Notes under the pieces: generated by a model
The model's database searches: none
What the model was told of the DNA's origin: nothing
What the model saw: the letters and a program-made list of their open reading frames with translations, nothing else
Program-made: the position numbers and the translations under genes
Assembly (NCBI GenBank): GCA_026707225.1
Contig: JAPOXG010000001.1
Span: forward strand, 65,201-129,200
DNA length: 64,000 bases
From: Chloroflexota bacterium
GTDB taxonomy: Bacteria > Chloroflexota > Anaerolineae > Aggregatilineales > Phototrophicaceae
Direction: 5' to 3'
Shown: positions 18,079 to 28,204 of the stretch, piece by piece
How positions within the stretch are numbered: the stretch's first letter is position 1
Layout of the letters: each line of letters begins with the position of its first letter

Positions 18079-18281
18079 CTGCCTGACTTCTTTTGCTTCG
18101 GATTTCCGCCTAGTATAGCCCAAGTTGGGGGGATTTTCTACCGCGCGCGGAATCCTTGGTCGCAGGCCAAAGTCAGCAGGTGGCGGGAGTGGCTCGAAGT
18201 TTGCCCTATGGATAGTAACCAGCCTCCCGGCGCTCCACGGGTCAAGGCGTCGCGGCCTGAGTCTTGCCAGCCTGGCGGCGG

Positions 18282-18638
18282 TCAGTCGTCAGCGGGTGTT
18301 ACATCGGTGACGTCGTCGCCCGATATCATGATGGTCTCGGCATCTTCGTCGATCTCTTCGGCGCGAACGATATCGAGTTTGAGTTTGGCGAAGAGCGCCG
18401 CCAGCGCGCCCAAGGCGGCCAGCACTGGGCTGACCAGGGTGGCGACGCCGCCCACGACGACGGCCGAGGTCAAGGGCACTTCGATCAACACCTCGTTGTT
18501 GGCGTTGCGTATGATCAAGCGACGAACGTTGCCTTCGGCCACCAATGCCTTTACCCGGTCGACCAGTTCGTTGCCGGCCACTTCCATCTCCTCGACCCAG
18601 TCGCGCTGATTCTTCGGTTTCTGCGGCTCGTGATCCAT
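18282..18638 (-). CDS. DUF4342 domain protein
   Basis: From the ATG at 18638, with a GGAG ribosome site 8 bases upstream, the product is 118 residues. It matches DUF4342: an N-terminal WVEEMEVAGNELVDRVKALV helix, a strand pair RRLIIRNANNEVLIEVPLT, then a hydrophobic Ala/Val/Leu-rich segment (about residues 56-80) that may be a membrane or helical packing segment. The C-terminus is acidic. Its function is unknown. It is transcribed in the same direction as dnaN but separated by about 250 bases. Confidence 0.8.
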   Translation of the reverse strand: MDHEPQKPKNQRDWVEEMEVAGNELVDRVKALVAEGNVRRLIIRNANNEVLIEVPLTSAVVVGGVATLVSPVLAALGALAALFAKLKLDIVRAEEIDEDAETIMISGDDVTDVTPADD

Positions 18639-18710
18639 CTCTGTATCTCCATCCGAATGTCTCACTGCGAATACGCAGCGGGACGAGGCAAGGTTGCGTT
18701 GCTTGCGCGG

Positions 18711-19682
18711 CTAGCGGAGTAGCTGGTAAAGCAGGGTTTTCCAGCGGACGGCGTCTACCTCCCAGCAGATGGACGGCTTGTTCGCGGTGGACAGCAGCTC
18801 GCGCCAGACGGGCGCATTGCGCTCGTCATCCGCCAGATTGAGCTTGTCGACCACAGTCATGCCGCGCGTAAGCTCGCTGTCGCATTCGACATCGACATAG
18901 TGATGGCTGTGGTCGGTGCAGATCGTCGGATCAATCGCGACCGCCATCGCCACGCCATCAGGCAAGGAGATGCCGATCTCGCCGGTCTGAATCTCGTAGC
19001 CGCGCATGCCCTTGATATTGCAGTCGATGGTGAAGTCGGCGTAAGGCGTATTGATGCTGCGGACGAATTCAATGTCGTCGAGCGAGAGAACAAATTCGCC
19101 GATGCTGAATTCCCAGCCGACCATCTCGATTGGCAAGCCGGAGCGGAAGACGATCCGCGCCGCTTCCGGATCGCACCAGATATTGTATTCGGCGGCGGGC
19201 GTGACATTGCCGTTGGTGCAGGCGGCGCCACCCATCACGATGCAGCGCGAGAGGAGCGGGACGATGTCCGGCGCCTTGGAGAGCGCCAGCGCCAGATTCG
19301 TCAGCGGTCCCAGCGTCACTATGACGAGGCCCGGTGTGGAACGGGCGGTTTCGATGATCGCGTCAATGGCGTGAACTTCACTGGCTCGAGCGCGCTGCGG
19401 TAGGTAACGGTCGCCCCAATCGCCCAAGCCATCGGCGCCGTGGAACCAGTCGGCGGAGACATATTCGCGCAGCAAAGGACCAGCGGCGCCGGCATGAACC
19501 GGCACATCGGCGTCGCAGAGTTCGGTGAAATAGAGCGAATTGACCAAGCCCTGCGGCAGCGGAACGTTACCGGCGACGACAGTGATCGCGCGGACTTCGA
19601 CATCGGCGCAGCGCAGCGCCATCAGAATCGCGACCGCGTCATCGGAGCCGGCGTCGGTGTCAATCAAGAAGGGGCGGGGCAC
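18711..19682 (-). CDS. Nucleoside hydrolase, inosine-uridine preferring type
   Basis: Starting from GTG at 19682, preceded by GAGGAGAA, the product is 323 residues. The calcium-binding signature DTDAGSDDAVA lies at the N-terminus, WFHGADGLGDW near residue 80, VTLGPLTNLALAL around residue 123, and AEYNIWCDPEAA around residue 167. These residues bind Ca2+ and the ribose, and the enzyme hydrolyses the N-glycosidic bond of ribonucleosides. The frame extends further upstream, but those residues overlap the patB stop region and are not conserved. The gene begins 16 bases after the patB stop, so the two form an operon. A homologue lies at 51664. Confidence 0.93.
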   Translation of the reverse strand: MPRPFLIDTDAGSDDAVAILMALRCADVEVRAITVVAGNVPLPQGLVNSLYFTELCDADVPVHAGAAGPLLREYVSADWFHGADGLGDWGDRYLPQRARASEVHAIDAIIETARSTPGLVIVTLGPLTNLALALSKAPDIVPLLSRCIVMGGAACTNGNVTPAAEYNIWCDPEAARIVFRSGLPIEMVGWEFSIGEFVLSLDDIEFVRSINTPYADFTIDCNIKGMRGYEIQTGEIGISLPDGVAMAVAIDPTICTDHSHHYVDVECDSELTRGMTVVDKLNLADDERNAPVWRELLSTANKPSICWEVDAVRWKTLLYQLLR

Positions 19683-19698
19683 GAGTCGTTCTCCTCTG

Positions 19699-20880
19699 TT
19701 AGGCGGTTTGCGCAAGCTGCTCGACCGCCGCCCGCAGCCGTTCCAAGCCCGCCTCAAGGGTGGCGCGCGGGCAGCCGAAATTCAAGCGCACGAAGCCTTC
19801 GCCGGCGTCGCCGAAGAATGCGCCGGGGCTGGGGGCGATGCCGGCGCTGCTCTGGCAGAATTCCATCAGATCGCCCTCAATCGGCAGATCGCGCATATCC
19901 ATCCAGAGCAGATAAGTCGATGTGGGGACGGTGGTCTTGATCAGCGGCATGTGCTCGCGGATATATTGGATGGCATAATCGCGATTGGCTTTGAGATAGA
20001 CGAGCAGCTGCCGCAGCCATTCGCCGCCGCCGATGTAGGCGCCGTAAGCCGCTTCGTAACCCATGATGTTGACGTGCGCGCTGATGCTTTGCAGCGCCGC
20101 CGCCGTCGTTTCACGGATTTCCTCGTTCTGGGCGATCAATACTGAACAGGCCAGGCCGGCGAGGTTGTAGGTCTTGCTCGGCGCGATCATGGTCAGCGTG
20201 TTTTGGGCGATTTCGTCGGACAGGGTGGCGATGGGGATATGGTCTCCCTCGAGGATCAGATCGGAGTGAATCTCGTCGGCGACGATGAGAAGATTGTGTT
20301 TCAGGCAGATTTCGCCAATGCGCTCCAATTCTTCACGCGAATACATGAAGCCGGCCGGGTTCTGTGGATTGCACTGCAAGTGGATCGACGTCTGTGGATC
20401 GCGCGCGACCATCTCAAACTCGTCATAGTCGTTTTCGTAGTGGAAATGGCGCGCGTCATCCGCGACATACTCCATATTGATATTGCCGACGAATTTGCGA
20501 TTGGCGCGGACGGCTTTGAAGAAGGAGCCGTAAACCGGCGTCTGTATAAGCACGGTATCGCCGGGCGCGCCAAAGCCGCTGCAGGTTGCGCAAAGCGCCA
20601 GCACCATGCCGGGCGAAAAAAGCACATCTTCCGGCGATATTCGCCAGCCGTACAGCCGCTCCATGCGCTCGACCACAACTTCTTTGAGCTTCAGCGGGTC
20701 CAGGGTATAGCCGAAGACGCCGTGGCGGGCGCGTTCGATCATGGCGTCGATGGCGGAGGGCGGCGAGCGAAAGTCCATATCGGCGACCCACATCGGCAGG
20801 CAGCCATCCGCGACCGCGCCCCACTTGGCGCTATGGTGCCCGGTGCGATCGATGATCTCGTCGAAATTGAAGGCGGTCAT
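19699..20880 (-). CDS. PatB/MalY-type PLP-dependent C-S lyase or aminotransferase
   Basis: The 393-residue product has the MalY/PatB N-terminus (FDEIIDRTGHHSAKWGAV, then LPMWVADMDF at about 28-37), GVFGYTL and the PLP lysine in IAPSKTYNLAGLACS (about residue 234). The C-terminal FVRLNFGCPRATLEAGLERL carries the carboxylate-binding arginine. Members cleave cystathionine or other cysteine S-conjugates to a thiol, pyruvate and ammonia, with PLP in the cytoplasm. The gene is 16 bases upstream of a nucleoside hydrolase in the same operon. Confidence 0.93.
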   Translation of the reverse strand: MTAFNFDEIIDRTGHHSAKWGAVADGCLPMWVADMDFRSPPSAIDAMIERARHGVFGYTLDPLKLKEVVVERMERLYGWRISPEDVLFSPGMVLALCATCSGFGAPGDTVLIQTPVYGSFFKAVRANRKFVGNINMEYVADDARHFHYENDYDEFEMVARDPQTSIHLQCNPQNPAGFMYSREELERIGEICLKHNLLIVADEIHSDLILEGDHIPIATLSDEIAQNTLTMIAPSKTYNLAGLACSVLIAQNEEIRETTAAALQSISAHVNIMGYEAAYGAYIGGGEWLRQLLVYLKANRDYAIQYIREHMPLIKTTVPTSTYLLWMDMRDLPIEGDLMEFCQSSAGIAPSPGAFFGDAGEGFVRLNFGCPRATLEAGLERLRAAVEQLAQTA

Positions 20881-21041
20881 ATTCCAGCTTTCATCAGCGA
20901 ATGCAGTAACGCGCCTAGAAATATAACCGATTAGTAGAAGGCTTGCACGGGCGCTTTTGCGCGCCGGCGCCTCGATGATTTCGCATGTTTGAGCGGATTG
21001 TCTTACGGTTACGCTTGCGAAGGTGGCGCTGCGCGAACTCG

Positions 21042-21641
21042 CTATGCAGTTTGCCGGTTCTTCGCGAGCCGGGCGCTGAGAGCCTTCGCGTCTGTTTCTC
21101 CCCCGTCAGTGACGGTACAGCGCAGGGCGAAGACGGCGCGCGGATCGTCGTAAAAGCGCGAGACGGAGACAGCCTGGCCGTAGATGCCGCTGAGCAATTC
21201 GGTCATGATTGGGCGCGCGTCGGCGAAGATTTCCGCCGTGTTCCGATAAGTCATGCGGTCGAGGAAGCTGATCTTGGCTGAGCCAAAGTCGAAAACGATA
21301 TCGGCGGGCGCTTCCGCTTCCAGCGCAAGGGCGGCCGCCAGCGCGCCGCGGAAGACGAGACGCAGCGCTTCATCCAGCTCGTCCGGCAAGTCCCGTTTGC
21401 GGATGTAATACAAGCCGATCTCGCCATCGGTGAGATCGTAGGCGAGATCCGCTTCATCAGCGATCAGCACGACGCCGGGTCCGTCGGGCACGTGTTTGTA
21501 ATCGATGACGTCAATCAGCATGCCTTCGAGCGTGTGATCCTGAATCCAGCGCTGGAAGATCGGCAGGATGTCTTCAGGCTCGAGAGTCGGCTTTTGTTTC
21601 AGGTTGAATTTGAGGCCGAGGCGTTTGGGAACGATTGTCAT
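21042..21641 (-). CDS. Conserved hypothetical protein
   Basis: The start at 21641 (MTIVPKRLGLKF) has a GAGGATT ribosome site 5 bases away and gives 199 residues. I do not recognise a named family. It is acidic, soluble, and appears to be mixed alpha/beta: LEPEDILPIFQRWIQDHTLEGMLIDVIDYKHV, a segment GEIGLYYIRKRDLPD, and AKISFLDRMTYRN followed by a helix to the C-terminus. It lies downstream of the sulfite reductase gene but separated by 340 bases with an inverted-repeat element, so operon membership is uncertain. No signal peptide or membrane helix is seen. Confidence 0.65.
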   Translation of the reverse strand: MTIVPKRLGLKFNLKQKPTLEPEDILPIFQRWIQDHTLEGMLIDVIDYKHVPDGPGVVLIADEADLAYDLTDGEIGLYYIRKRDLPDELDEALRLVFRGALAAALALEAEAPADIVFDFGSAKISFLDRMTYRNTAEIFADARPIMTELLSGIYGQAVSVSRFYDDPRAVFALRCTVTDGGETDAKALSARLAKNRQTA

Positions 21642-21718
21642 GGAATCCTCGTGTTGGGTAAGCGGGCGACGTAAGTGCATCTGTTGAAAACAGGCCTATG
21701 TCGCGAACTGCAGAAAAT

Positions 21719-21907
21719 ATCACCACAGAGGAAGAGAGGCAACACAGAGAACACAGAGGACTCGGCTATAGCTATCTGCGCGACGTCTTGATTCATATCC
21801 ACGCTCACCAGCAACAGCGCTCGTTTCGACAAAATGTGTACTTTGCGAAGTAAACAGTAATCTCTGTGTACTCTGTGTGTTCTCGGTGTCCTCTATGGTG
21901 AAGACCT
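21719..21907. repeat. CACAGAG-type inverted-repeat element (about 190 bp)
   Basis: The left arm (about 21719-21762) and right arm (about 21861-21907) are imperfect inverted copies of a roughly 42-base unit containing CACAGAGAACACAGAG-like words. They flank about 100 bases of unique sequence with no real gene. A third copy of the unit, in the orientation of the right arm, is at 35024-35068. Shared words include TGTTCTCGGTGT and CTCTATGGTGAAG. It looks like a short non-autonomous or recombined dispersed repeat. Confidence 0.65.
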
Positions 21908-21980
21908 GTACCGTGTTGGCGAAGGCGAAAAGCTCCTTGATTTGCACCGCTGCAAGACTCTTCAACAAACTGCTCTGGCG

Positions 21981-24227
<2,247 letters not shown>

Positions 24228-24263
24228 GTCGATTCCTTTCTTTCGGCTAACCCCATCCCCCGG

Positions 24264-24291
24264 CCCCTTCCCCAATGAATTAAGGAAGGGG
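24264..24291. repeat. Inverted repeat between cobA and sir
   Basis: CCCCTTCC and GGAAGGGG form an 8-bp stem around a 12-base AT-rich loop within the 121-base gap between cobA and sir. It lacks a clear T-run in either direction, so it may stabilise mRNA or belong to a dispersed repeat family rather than terminate. Confidence 0.45.
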
Positions 24292-24348
24292 TACGAAACG
24301 CAGCGGACACAAGGTAATTTGCGTGGGCGGCGGTTTCTCCGTTCGCGT

Positions 24349-25128
24349 CTACATAGCCATTATTACGTCTTCCGGCAGCAAGTCGAACCAAGCGACGCCC
24401 GCTTGGCGCAGGCGCACGACATCGCCAACAATCGTGATCGCCGGCGGCTGAATGTCATGCGCTCGCGCGATGCCCGCGATCGTGTCGAGCGTGCCGATAC
24501 GCGTGCGCTGGCGCTGGGTTGCGCCCCATTCGATGACGGCGGCTGGTATTTCGCCGTCCATGCCATGTTTCTGCAATTGGCGCGTGATCTCGGACAGCCG
24601 TTTGACGCCCATCATGATGACGATGGCGCCGCCAAGCTGCGCGAGCGCGCGATAGTTGATGCTGCTTTCGGGTTTCGTCGGGTCTTCATGCCCCGTGATC
24701 ACCGTGAATGAACTGCTGACATGGCGGTGCGTCAAGGGAATGCCGGCGTATGCGGGAACCGCATTGATGCTCGAAACCCCGGGTACAATCTCGAAGGGGA
24801 TGCCATGTTGGCGGCAAACCAGCGCTTCTTCGCCGCCGCGGCCAAAGACGAGCGGGTCGCCCCCTTTGAGCCGGACGACATCGCAGCCTTGGAGCGCGCG
24901 GTCCAGCAAGATTGCGTTAATCTCTTCCTGCGCCAGGCGATGTCGGGTTGGCTGTTTGCCCGCGTCAATCAGTTCGGCGTCGGGGCGCGTCTCTTCCAGC
25001 AGTTCGAAAGGTATCAGCCGATCATAGACGACGACATGCGCGCGCCGCAACAGGCGCAGCCCCTTGACGGTGATCAAGCCTGGATCGCCGGGACCGGCGC
25101 CGACCAGGTAAACCCATCCGCTGCTCAT
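24349..25128 (-). CDS. cobA: Uroporphyrinogen-III C-methyltransferase
   Basis: From the ATG at 25128 the product is 259 residues and matches the SUMT family. It has VYLVGAGPGDPGLITVKGLRLL (residues 5-26), VVYDRLIP, RLKGGDPLVFGRGGEEAL (about residue 84), and VPGVSSINAVPAYAGIPLTHR (about residue 116). It methylates uroporphyrinogen III twice with SAM to give precorrin-2, the first committed step to siroheme. The ATG overlaps the TGA of the upstream chelatase gene. The longer frame starting at 25353 lies inside that gene and is not used. Confidence 0.96.
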   Translation of the reverse strand: MSSGWVYLVGAGPGDPGLITVKGLRLLRRAHVVVYDRLIPFELLEETRPDAELIDAGKQPTRHRLAQEEINAILLDRALQGCDVVRLKGGDPLVFGRGGEEALVCRQHGIPFEIVPGVSSINAVPAYAGIPLTHRHVSSSFTVITGHEDPTKPESSINYRALAQLGGAIVIMMGVKRLSEITRQLQKHGMDGEIPAAVIEWGATQRQRTRIGTLDTIAGIARAHDIQPPAITIVGDVVRLRQAGVAWFDLLPEDVIMAM

Positions 25129-26459
25129 GACGCGCTGCTCTCCAACTGTCTGGCGGTCGATAGCCAAAGATTGCATGCGGATCGGCAGGGCAAGGCCGCG
25201 CCGCCATTGCCGCCGGGGGACCACCAGGTCGGCTCCCGCACACAGTTTCCGCAGATCTTGTCCAAGGTCATTATAATCACATTTTGCGGCAGGCGGTGTA
25301 TATCTTTGAACATGCCGCTCTGCCGCCGTCCGATTTCCTCCAAAGATTCGCATTTCAGCGCGCCGCGCTTATTGGCCGCCCAGTCGGCGACCAGACCGGG
25401 ATAAATGGTTTCGATCACGTCATGCGCGTCTTGCGCGTCTTTCAAGTCTACGCGCCAGCCGGCCGGTAAATCCGCGCTAGTCGCCAAGGGACGGAAGGGA
25501 CGCTCGCGAAGGAATGCCCGCAGCGCCGCCGGCGACGAGAGGGCGCTGCCGCCCGCCTCATTGTCGCGATGCCAGGCGCGCTCTCGATTCACCATCACTT
25601 GGCCGAACTGTAGAATTCTCTCTGATTCCAGCGCTTGAAGCAAGGCGCGTCTTCCGGCGCGGGGGAATCGGCGCCATTTGGCTGAACTGTCCCTGCGTTG
25701 GAAGGGCAGGCCGGTTTCGCGCGCCAGGTCCAGTATCAATTCGCAGATGGAAGCGTCCGAGCCGACCGGCTCGCAGTAGTAAACCGAGCGGTCCTTGACC
25801 CGATTGACCGCGTCCAAGTTCGCGATGCCGAGCGCGCGCGGGATATCATGGCGCACGTGCGAGCCGTCAGCCACGAAATAGGGCAGCGCGATGATATGAG
25901 GAGCGCTTGTGCGCTCGTAGAGGCTGGGAATGTTTGGCTCATCATCGAGATAGGCGTCAACCGCTTCGCTTAGCCAATTCATTTCGCGGATGCGCCCGGC
26001 CTGACGCCGCGCCGTGTCCCGGCTTTGGCGGTTGCGCCCCGTGCCATGACCGATGATGGCGGCGGCGGTTTGATCCGGCGCTAGTTCAAATTGATCAACG
26101 ACCGCGCGCAGTTGCCGCTCCACTACCGACCCAAGGTGAGGATGTTCCCCAAGCGGTGGCGTCAGCCGAATCCGCTTGCCATCACGCAGCGTGGTATTGC
26201 CCGTCAGACCGAGCTCGGTCGGGATCACTTCGCTGGTGAAGTAGCCGCGGGCGGTGAAGACCGGCACGATGACGACGTCTTCGGCTTCGACCGTTTCCAG
26301 CACTTGCGAGAAGGCCGGCGCTTCCTTCCAGAAGCAGGCGGTGATCTCGTCCGCGACGCCCCAGCGGCGCAAACGGTCGACAGCGCTCCAAACGATGCCG
26401 GCTGTATTGGCGCTGACATGGGAGCCGTGCCCGGCCAGGATCAGCGCTGCTCCGCTCAC
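25125..26459 (-). CDS. DR2241-type sirohydrochlorin chelatase: tandem CbiX domains plus 4Fe-4S C-terminal domain
   Basis: The GTG at 26459 overlaps the sirC stop (GTGA), giving 444 residues. The N-terminal half holds two CbiX-like repeats: ALILAGHGSHVSANTAGIVW with the metal-binding histidine, and AAIIGHGTGRNRQSRDTAR, then PHIIALPYFVADGSHVRHDI. The C-terminal half resembles the Deinococcus DR2241 extension and ends with cysteines KICGNCVREPTWW and PCRSACNLWL, likely 4Fe-4S ligands. It should insert iron (or cobalt) into sirohydrochlorin. Placed between sirC and cobA, iron insertion for siroheme is the likely role. The extra frame upstream of 26459 overlaps sirC and is not conserved. Confidence 0.9.
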   Translation of the reverse strand: MSGAALILAGHGSHVSANTAGIVWSAVDRLRRWGVADEITACFWKEAPAFSQVLETVEAEDVVIVPVFTARGYFTSEVIPTELGLTGNTTLRDGKRIRLTPPLGEHPHLGSVVERQLRAVVDQFELAPDQTAAAIIGHGTGRNRQSRDTARRQAGRIREMNWLSEAVDAYLDDEPNIPSLYERTSAPHIIALPYFVADGSHVRHDIPRALGIANLDAVNRVKDRSVYYCEPVGSDASICELILDLARETGLPFQRRDSSAKWRRFPRAGRRALLQALESERILQFGQVMVNRERAWHRDNEAGGSALSSPAALRAFLRERPFRPLATSADLPAGWRVDLKDAQDAHDVIETIYPGLVADWAANKRGALKCESLEEIGRRQSGMFKDIHRLPQNVIIMTLDKICGNCVREPTWWSPGGNGGAALPCRSACNLWLSTARQLESSAS

Positions 26460-27106
26460 TTGGCTATACCCTCCTTCACTATCTGCTGAAAGACCGACCG
26501 CGCTTGACTGGGCTTGCCGTCGCGAAGGAGCGCCAGCACATCCGAATCCAGCACATCTTGATAAAGCGCCTGGCGGGTCGGCTGCGAGCCGTTTGCTTCT
26601 TGCGCGCCCTCGCGATAAGCTCCCAGCCAATCGGCGAGAATGGCATATTCTTCGCCGATGTCCTCAGCCAGCTTCGCCTTAAGCGCTCCCAGAAGCGCCG
26701 GCGATTTGCCGCCTGTGCTCAGCGCGACCGTGAGCGGCGGCTTGTCAATTTGCGCCATGTTGCTAAAGTCGCTGTCGATGCCGCTGCCGTTCGCCACGTT
26801 GCAAAGGGCGCGGATGCGATGGGCGTCTTGGGCAACCGTCTGATTGACGCGCTCGTCATCGGTGGCCGCAATGACCAGGATGGGCATATAGTCGTTGAAC
26901 ATGTCGCGCTGATAGGTGGACTGGATCCAGACGACCTCGCCCTGGTCCAAGATTTCGCGCATGGCTGGCGCAATCTCCGGGCTGATCAGGAAGACGCGGG
27001 CGCCCGCTTGCAGCAGTCGCTCGACCTTGCGCACGGCGACCCGCCCCCCGCCCACAACGGCGACGGGCTTGTCTTGCAAGTGCAGCATAATGGGATAACC
27101 GCTCAT
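26456..27106 (-). CDS. Precorrin-2 dehydrogenase (siroheme synthase N-terminal type)
   Basis: The 216-residue product from the ATG at 27106 matches SirC/Met8/CysG N-terminal domains. It begins MSGYPIMLHLQDKPVAVV and has GGGRVAVRKVERLLQAGARV (NAD-binding glycine loop), a mid-protein AATDDERVNQTV, and NVANGSGIDSDF followed by LTVALSTGGKSPALLGALKAKL. It oxidises precorrin-2 to sirohydrochlorin with NAD+. It starts four bases after the cysH stop and overlaps the next gene. The long open frame upstream to 27580 is a shadow of cysH. The ribosome site is weak, fitting translational coupling. Confidence 0.93.
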   Translation of the reverse strand: MSGYPIMLHLQDKPVAVVGGGRVAVRKVERLLQAGARVFLISPEIAPAMREILDQGEVVWIQSTYQRDMFNDYMPILVIAATDDERVNQTVAQDAHRIRALCNVANGSGIDSDFSNMAQIDKPPLTVALSTGGKSPALLGALKAKLAEDIGEEYAILADWLGAYREGAQEANGSQPTRQALYQDVLDSDVLALLRDGKPSQARSVFQQIVKEGIAK

Positions 27107-27110
27107 CAAG

Positions 27111-27830
27111 TTATGCCTTGACGCCGCTGGTCGCGACCGACGGCAGCGGCACGTGAATGCCACATTCAATTTTGCCCTGGTTCGCCCAGCGCCCACTGCG
27201 GAGATGGTCGTCTTCTCCCGCGGCTTTGGTGCAGGTCCAGCAGCCGATGCTGGGATAGCCAATATCGTGCAAGCGATTGTAGGGCAAGTCATGCTCATGA
27301 ATGTATTGCCAAACCGCCTCTTCCGTCCAGTTGGCGAAGGGCGCGATTTTGATAGACCGGTTGCGCGCGTCGCGGCTGATGATAGGCGTGGATGCGCGCT
27401 GCGAAGACTGATCGCGGCGCAATCCGGTGACCCAAGCATCAAAACCTGCGAGGGCATCGCGCAGGGGAATGGTCTTGCGGATATGGCAGCAACGGTCCGG
27501 GTTGCGCTCCCACAAGCGGTCGCCATAATCGCGGGCTTGCTGCGTGGTCGTCTGGCGCGGTTTGACGCGCCGCAGATCAAGATTGAAGCGCGCTTCCAGC
27601 ACCTCCATCAGGTCCTGAGTTTCGGGAAAGAGCAAGCCCGTATCCAGCGTCAGCGCAGGCGTGCGCGGCGCGATGCGCTGCATCATGTGCAAGGTCGCGA
27701 TGCCAGTCACCTGAAAGCTGGTTACGATGGCAAGTTTGTCGCCGAATGCACTGCTCGCCCAGGTCAAGATTTCAAATGGGCTGGCTGTTTCAAATTGCTC
27801 GGCGTAAGTCTGAATCTGTGAGTTTAGCAT
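27111..27830 (-). CDS. cysH: Adenylylsulfate (APS/PAPS) reductase, 4Fe-4S type
   Basis: The 239-residue protein has the PAPS-reductase fold: KLAIVTSFQVTGIATLHMM, LDTGLLFPETQDL (about residues 82-94), VTGLRRDQSSQRAS (about 134-147), and the cysteine pairs RCCHIRK (about residue 113) and GCWTC (about 199) that bind a 4Fe-4S cluster in APS-reducing enzymes, plus KIECGIH at the end with the catalytic cysteine. The cysteine motif favours APS as substrate. It is the first full gene of the sulfur operon and lies behind a double leader-peptide attenuator. No ATP sulfurylase gene is in the window. Confidence 0.95.
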   Translation of the reverse strand: MLNSQIQTYAEQFETASPFEILTWASSAFGDKLAIVTSFQVTGIATLHMMQRIAPRTPALTLDTGLLFPETQDLMEVLEARFNLDLRRVKPRQTTTQQARDYGDRLWERNPDRCCHIRKTIPLRDALAGFDAWVTGLRRDQSSQRASTPIISRDARNRSIKIAPFANWTEEAVWQYIHEHDLPYNRLHDIGYPSIGCWTCTKAAGEDDHLRSGRWANQGKIECGIHVPLPSVATSGVKA

Positions 27831-27865
27831 TTCGTCTCCGCTGTTTAGGGAAGTGCCGCATGAAG

Positions 27866-27895
27866 TAAAAAGCGCCTCGGATTATCCGAAGCGCT
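27866..27895 (-). terminator. Intrinsic terminator T2, promoter-distal attenuator hairpin of the cysH operon
   Basis: On the minus strand AGCGCTTCGGA and TCCGAGGCGCT form an 11-bp stem (one G-U) with a 3-base loop, followed by five T. It lies between the second leader peptide and cysH. Its 5' arm plus loop (27879-27888) can instead pair with leader bases 27941-27950, giving ten base pairs with one G-U; this is the proposed antiterminator. Confidence 0.85.
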
Positions 27896-27913
27896 CCTGA
27901 GATTCCTGAACGT

Positions 27914-28009
27914 TTACCAGCTACATCGCTGCGCCAGCCGCGGATAACCCTGCCGAATCGGCACGGTGCAACAACAATCCGGGCAACAGCGCATCATTGT
28001 GGCGGTCAT
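27914..28009 (-). CDS. Cysteine-rich leader peptide 2 (31 residues)
   Basis: An ATG at 28009, five bases after GGGAG, opens a 31-codon frame with cysteines at positions 8, 9, 12, 13, 14 and 29 (core CCPDCCC). It ends 18 bases before terminator T2. The six Cys codons, the ribosome site and the following terminator are the hallmarks of a ribosome-mediated attenuator. Codons 20-23 contain GGGTTATCCG, which can pair with the 5' arm of T2. If Cys-tRNA is scarce, a ribosome stalled on the Cys cluster (27968-27988) leaves this segment free to form the antiterminator. A metal-binding peptide is the alternative reading; the placement argues against it. Confidence 0.85.
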   Translation of the reverse strand: MTATMMRCCPDCCCTVPIRQGYPRLAQRCSW

Positions 28010-28031
28010 TCTTGCTCCCTTTTCGAGCGTT

Positions 28032-28060
28032 AAAACAAAAAGCCCCTGTCGTTGCGGGGC
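28032..28060 (-). terminator. Intrinsic terminator T1, promoter-proximal attenuator hairpin of the cysH operon
   Basis: On the minus strand GCCCC and GGGGC flank a 9-base loop and are followed by TTTTTGTTTT. It sits between the two leader peptides. Its 5' side (28048-28060) can alternatively pair with 28105-28117 inside leader peptide 1, giving about 12 base pairs with two single-base bulges. Confidence 0.8.
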
Positions 28061-28094
28061 ATCTCGATTCTGCTTACTGCGCGTCAATCGCGAC

Positions 28095-28169
28095 CTAGCA
28101 AAGCGCCACCGCACGACTCTCGGTCGATACTGTCTGACAACAACAAGGGCAACCACAAGCGCAGATCAC
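28095..28169 (-). CDS. Cysteine-rich leader peptide 1 (24 residues)
   Basis: A GTG at 28169 with AGGA eight bases upstream opens a 24-codon frame with cysteines at positions 3, 5, 7, 9, 10, 11 and 24 (core CACGCPCCC). It ends with TAG 35 bases before terminator T1. Codons 18-22 contain GTCGTGCGGTGGC, which can pair with the 5' arm of T1. A stop codon in frame 24 bases upstream of the GTG excludes a long N-terminal extension. It is first behind a strong promoter. The shared CP-(D)-CCC core suggests leaders 1 and 2 arose by duplication. Confidence 0.82.
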   Translation of the reverse strand: MICACGCPCCCQTVSTESRAVALC

Positions 28170-28204
28170 GAATGAAATCCTGCTTATTCCTTACACTGCG
28201 TGCG

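Noticed and set aside
16903..18281. oriC next to dnaN
   Set aside because: No dnaA gene and no cluster of TTATCCACA-like boxes was seen, and flanking genes are unrelated to an origin.
17395..18609. A 404-codon open frame on the plus strand
   Set aside because: It is antisense to dnaN and the DUF4342 region; the sequence is low-complexity and unlike any family.
27914..28169. Cys-rich peptides as metallothionein-like metal binders
   Set aside because: Their position between promoter and two terminators, ahead of cysteine-biosynthesis genes, and the antiterminator pairings inside them fit attenuation better.
27966..28175. A 69-codon plus-strand frame across the leader region
   Set aside because: It runs antisense to both leader peptides and a strong leftward promoter, with no ribosome site.
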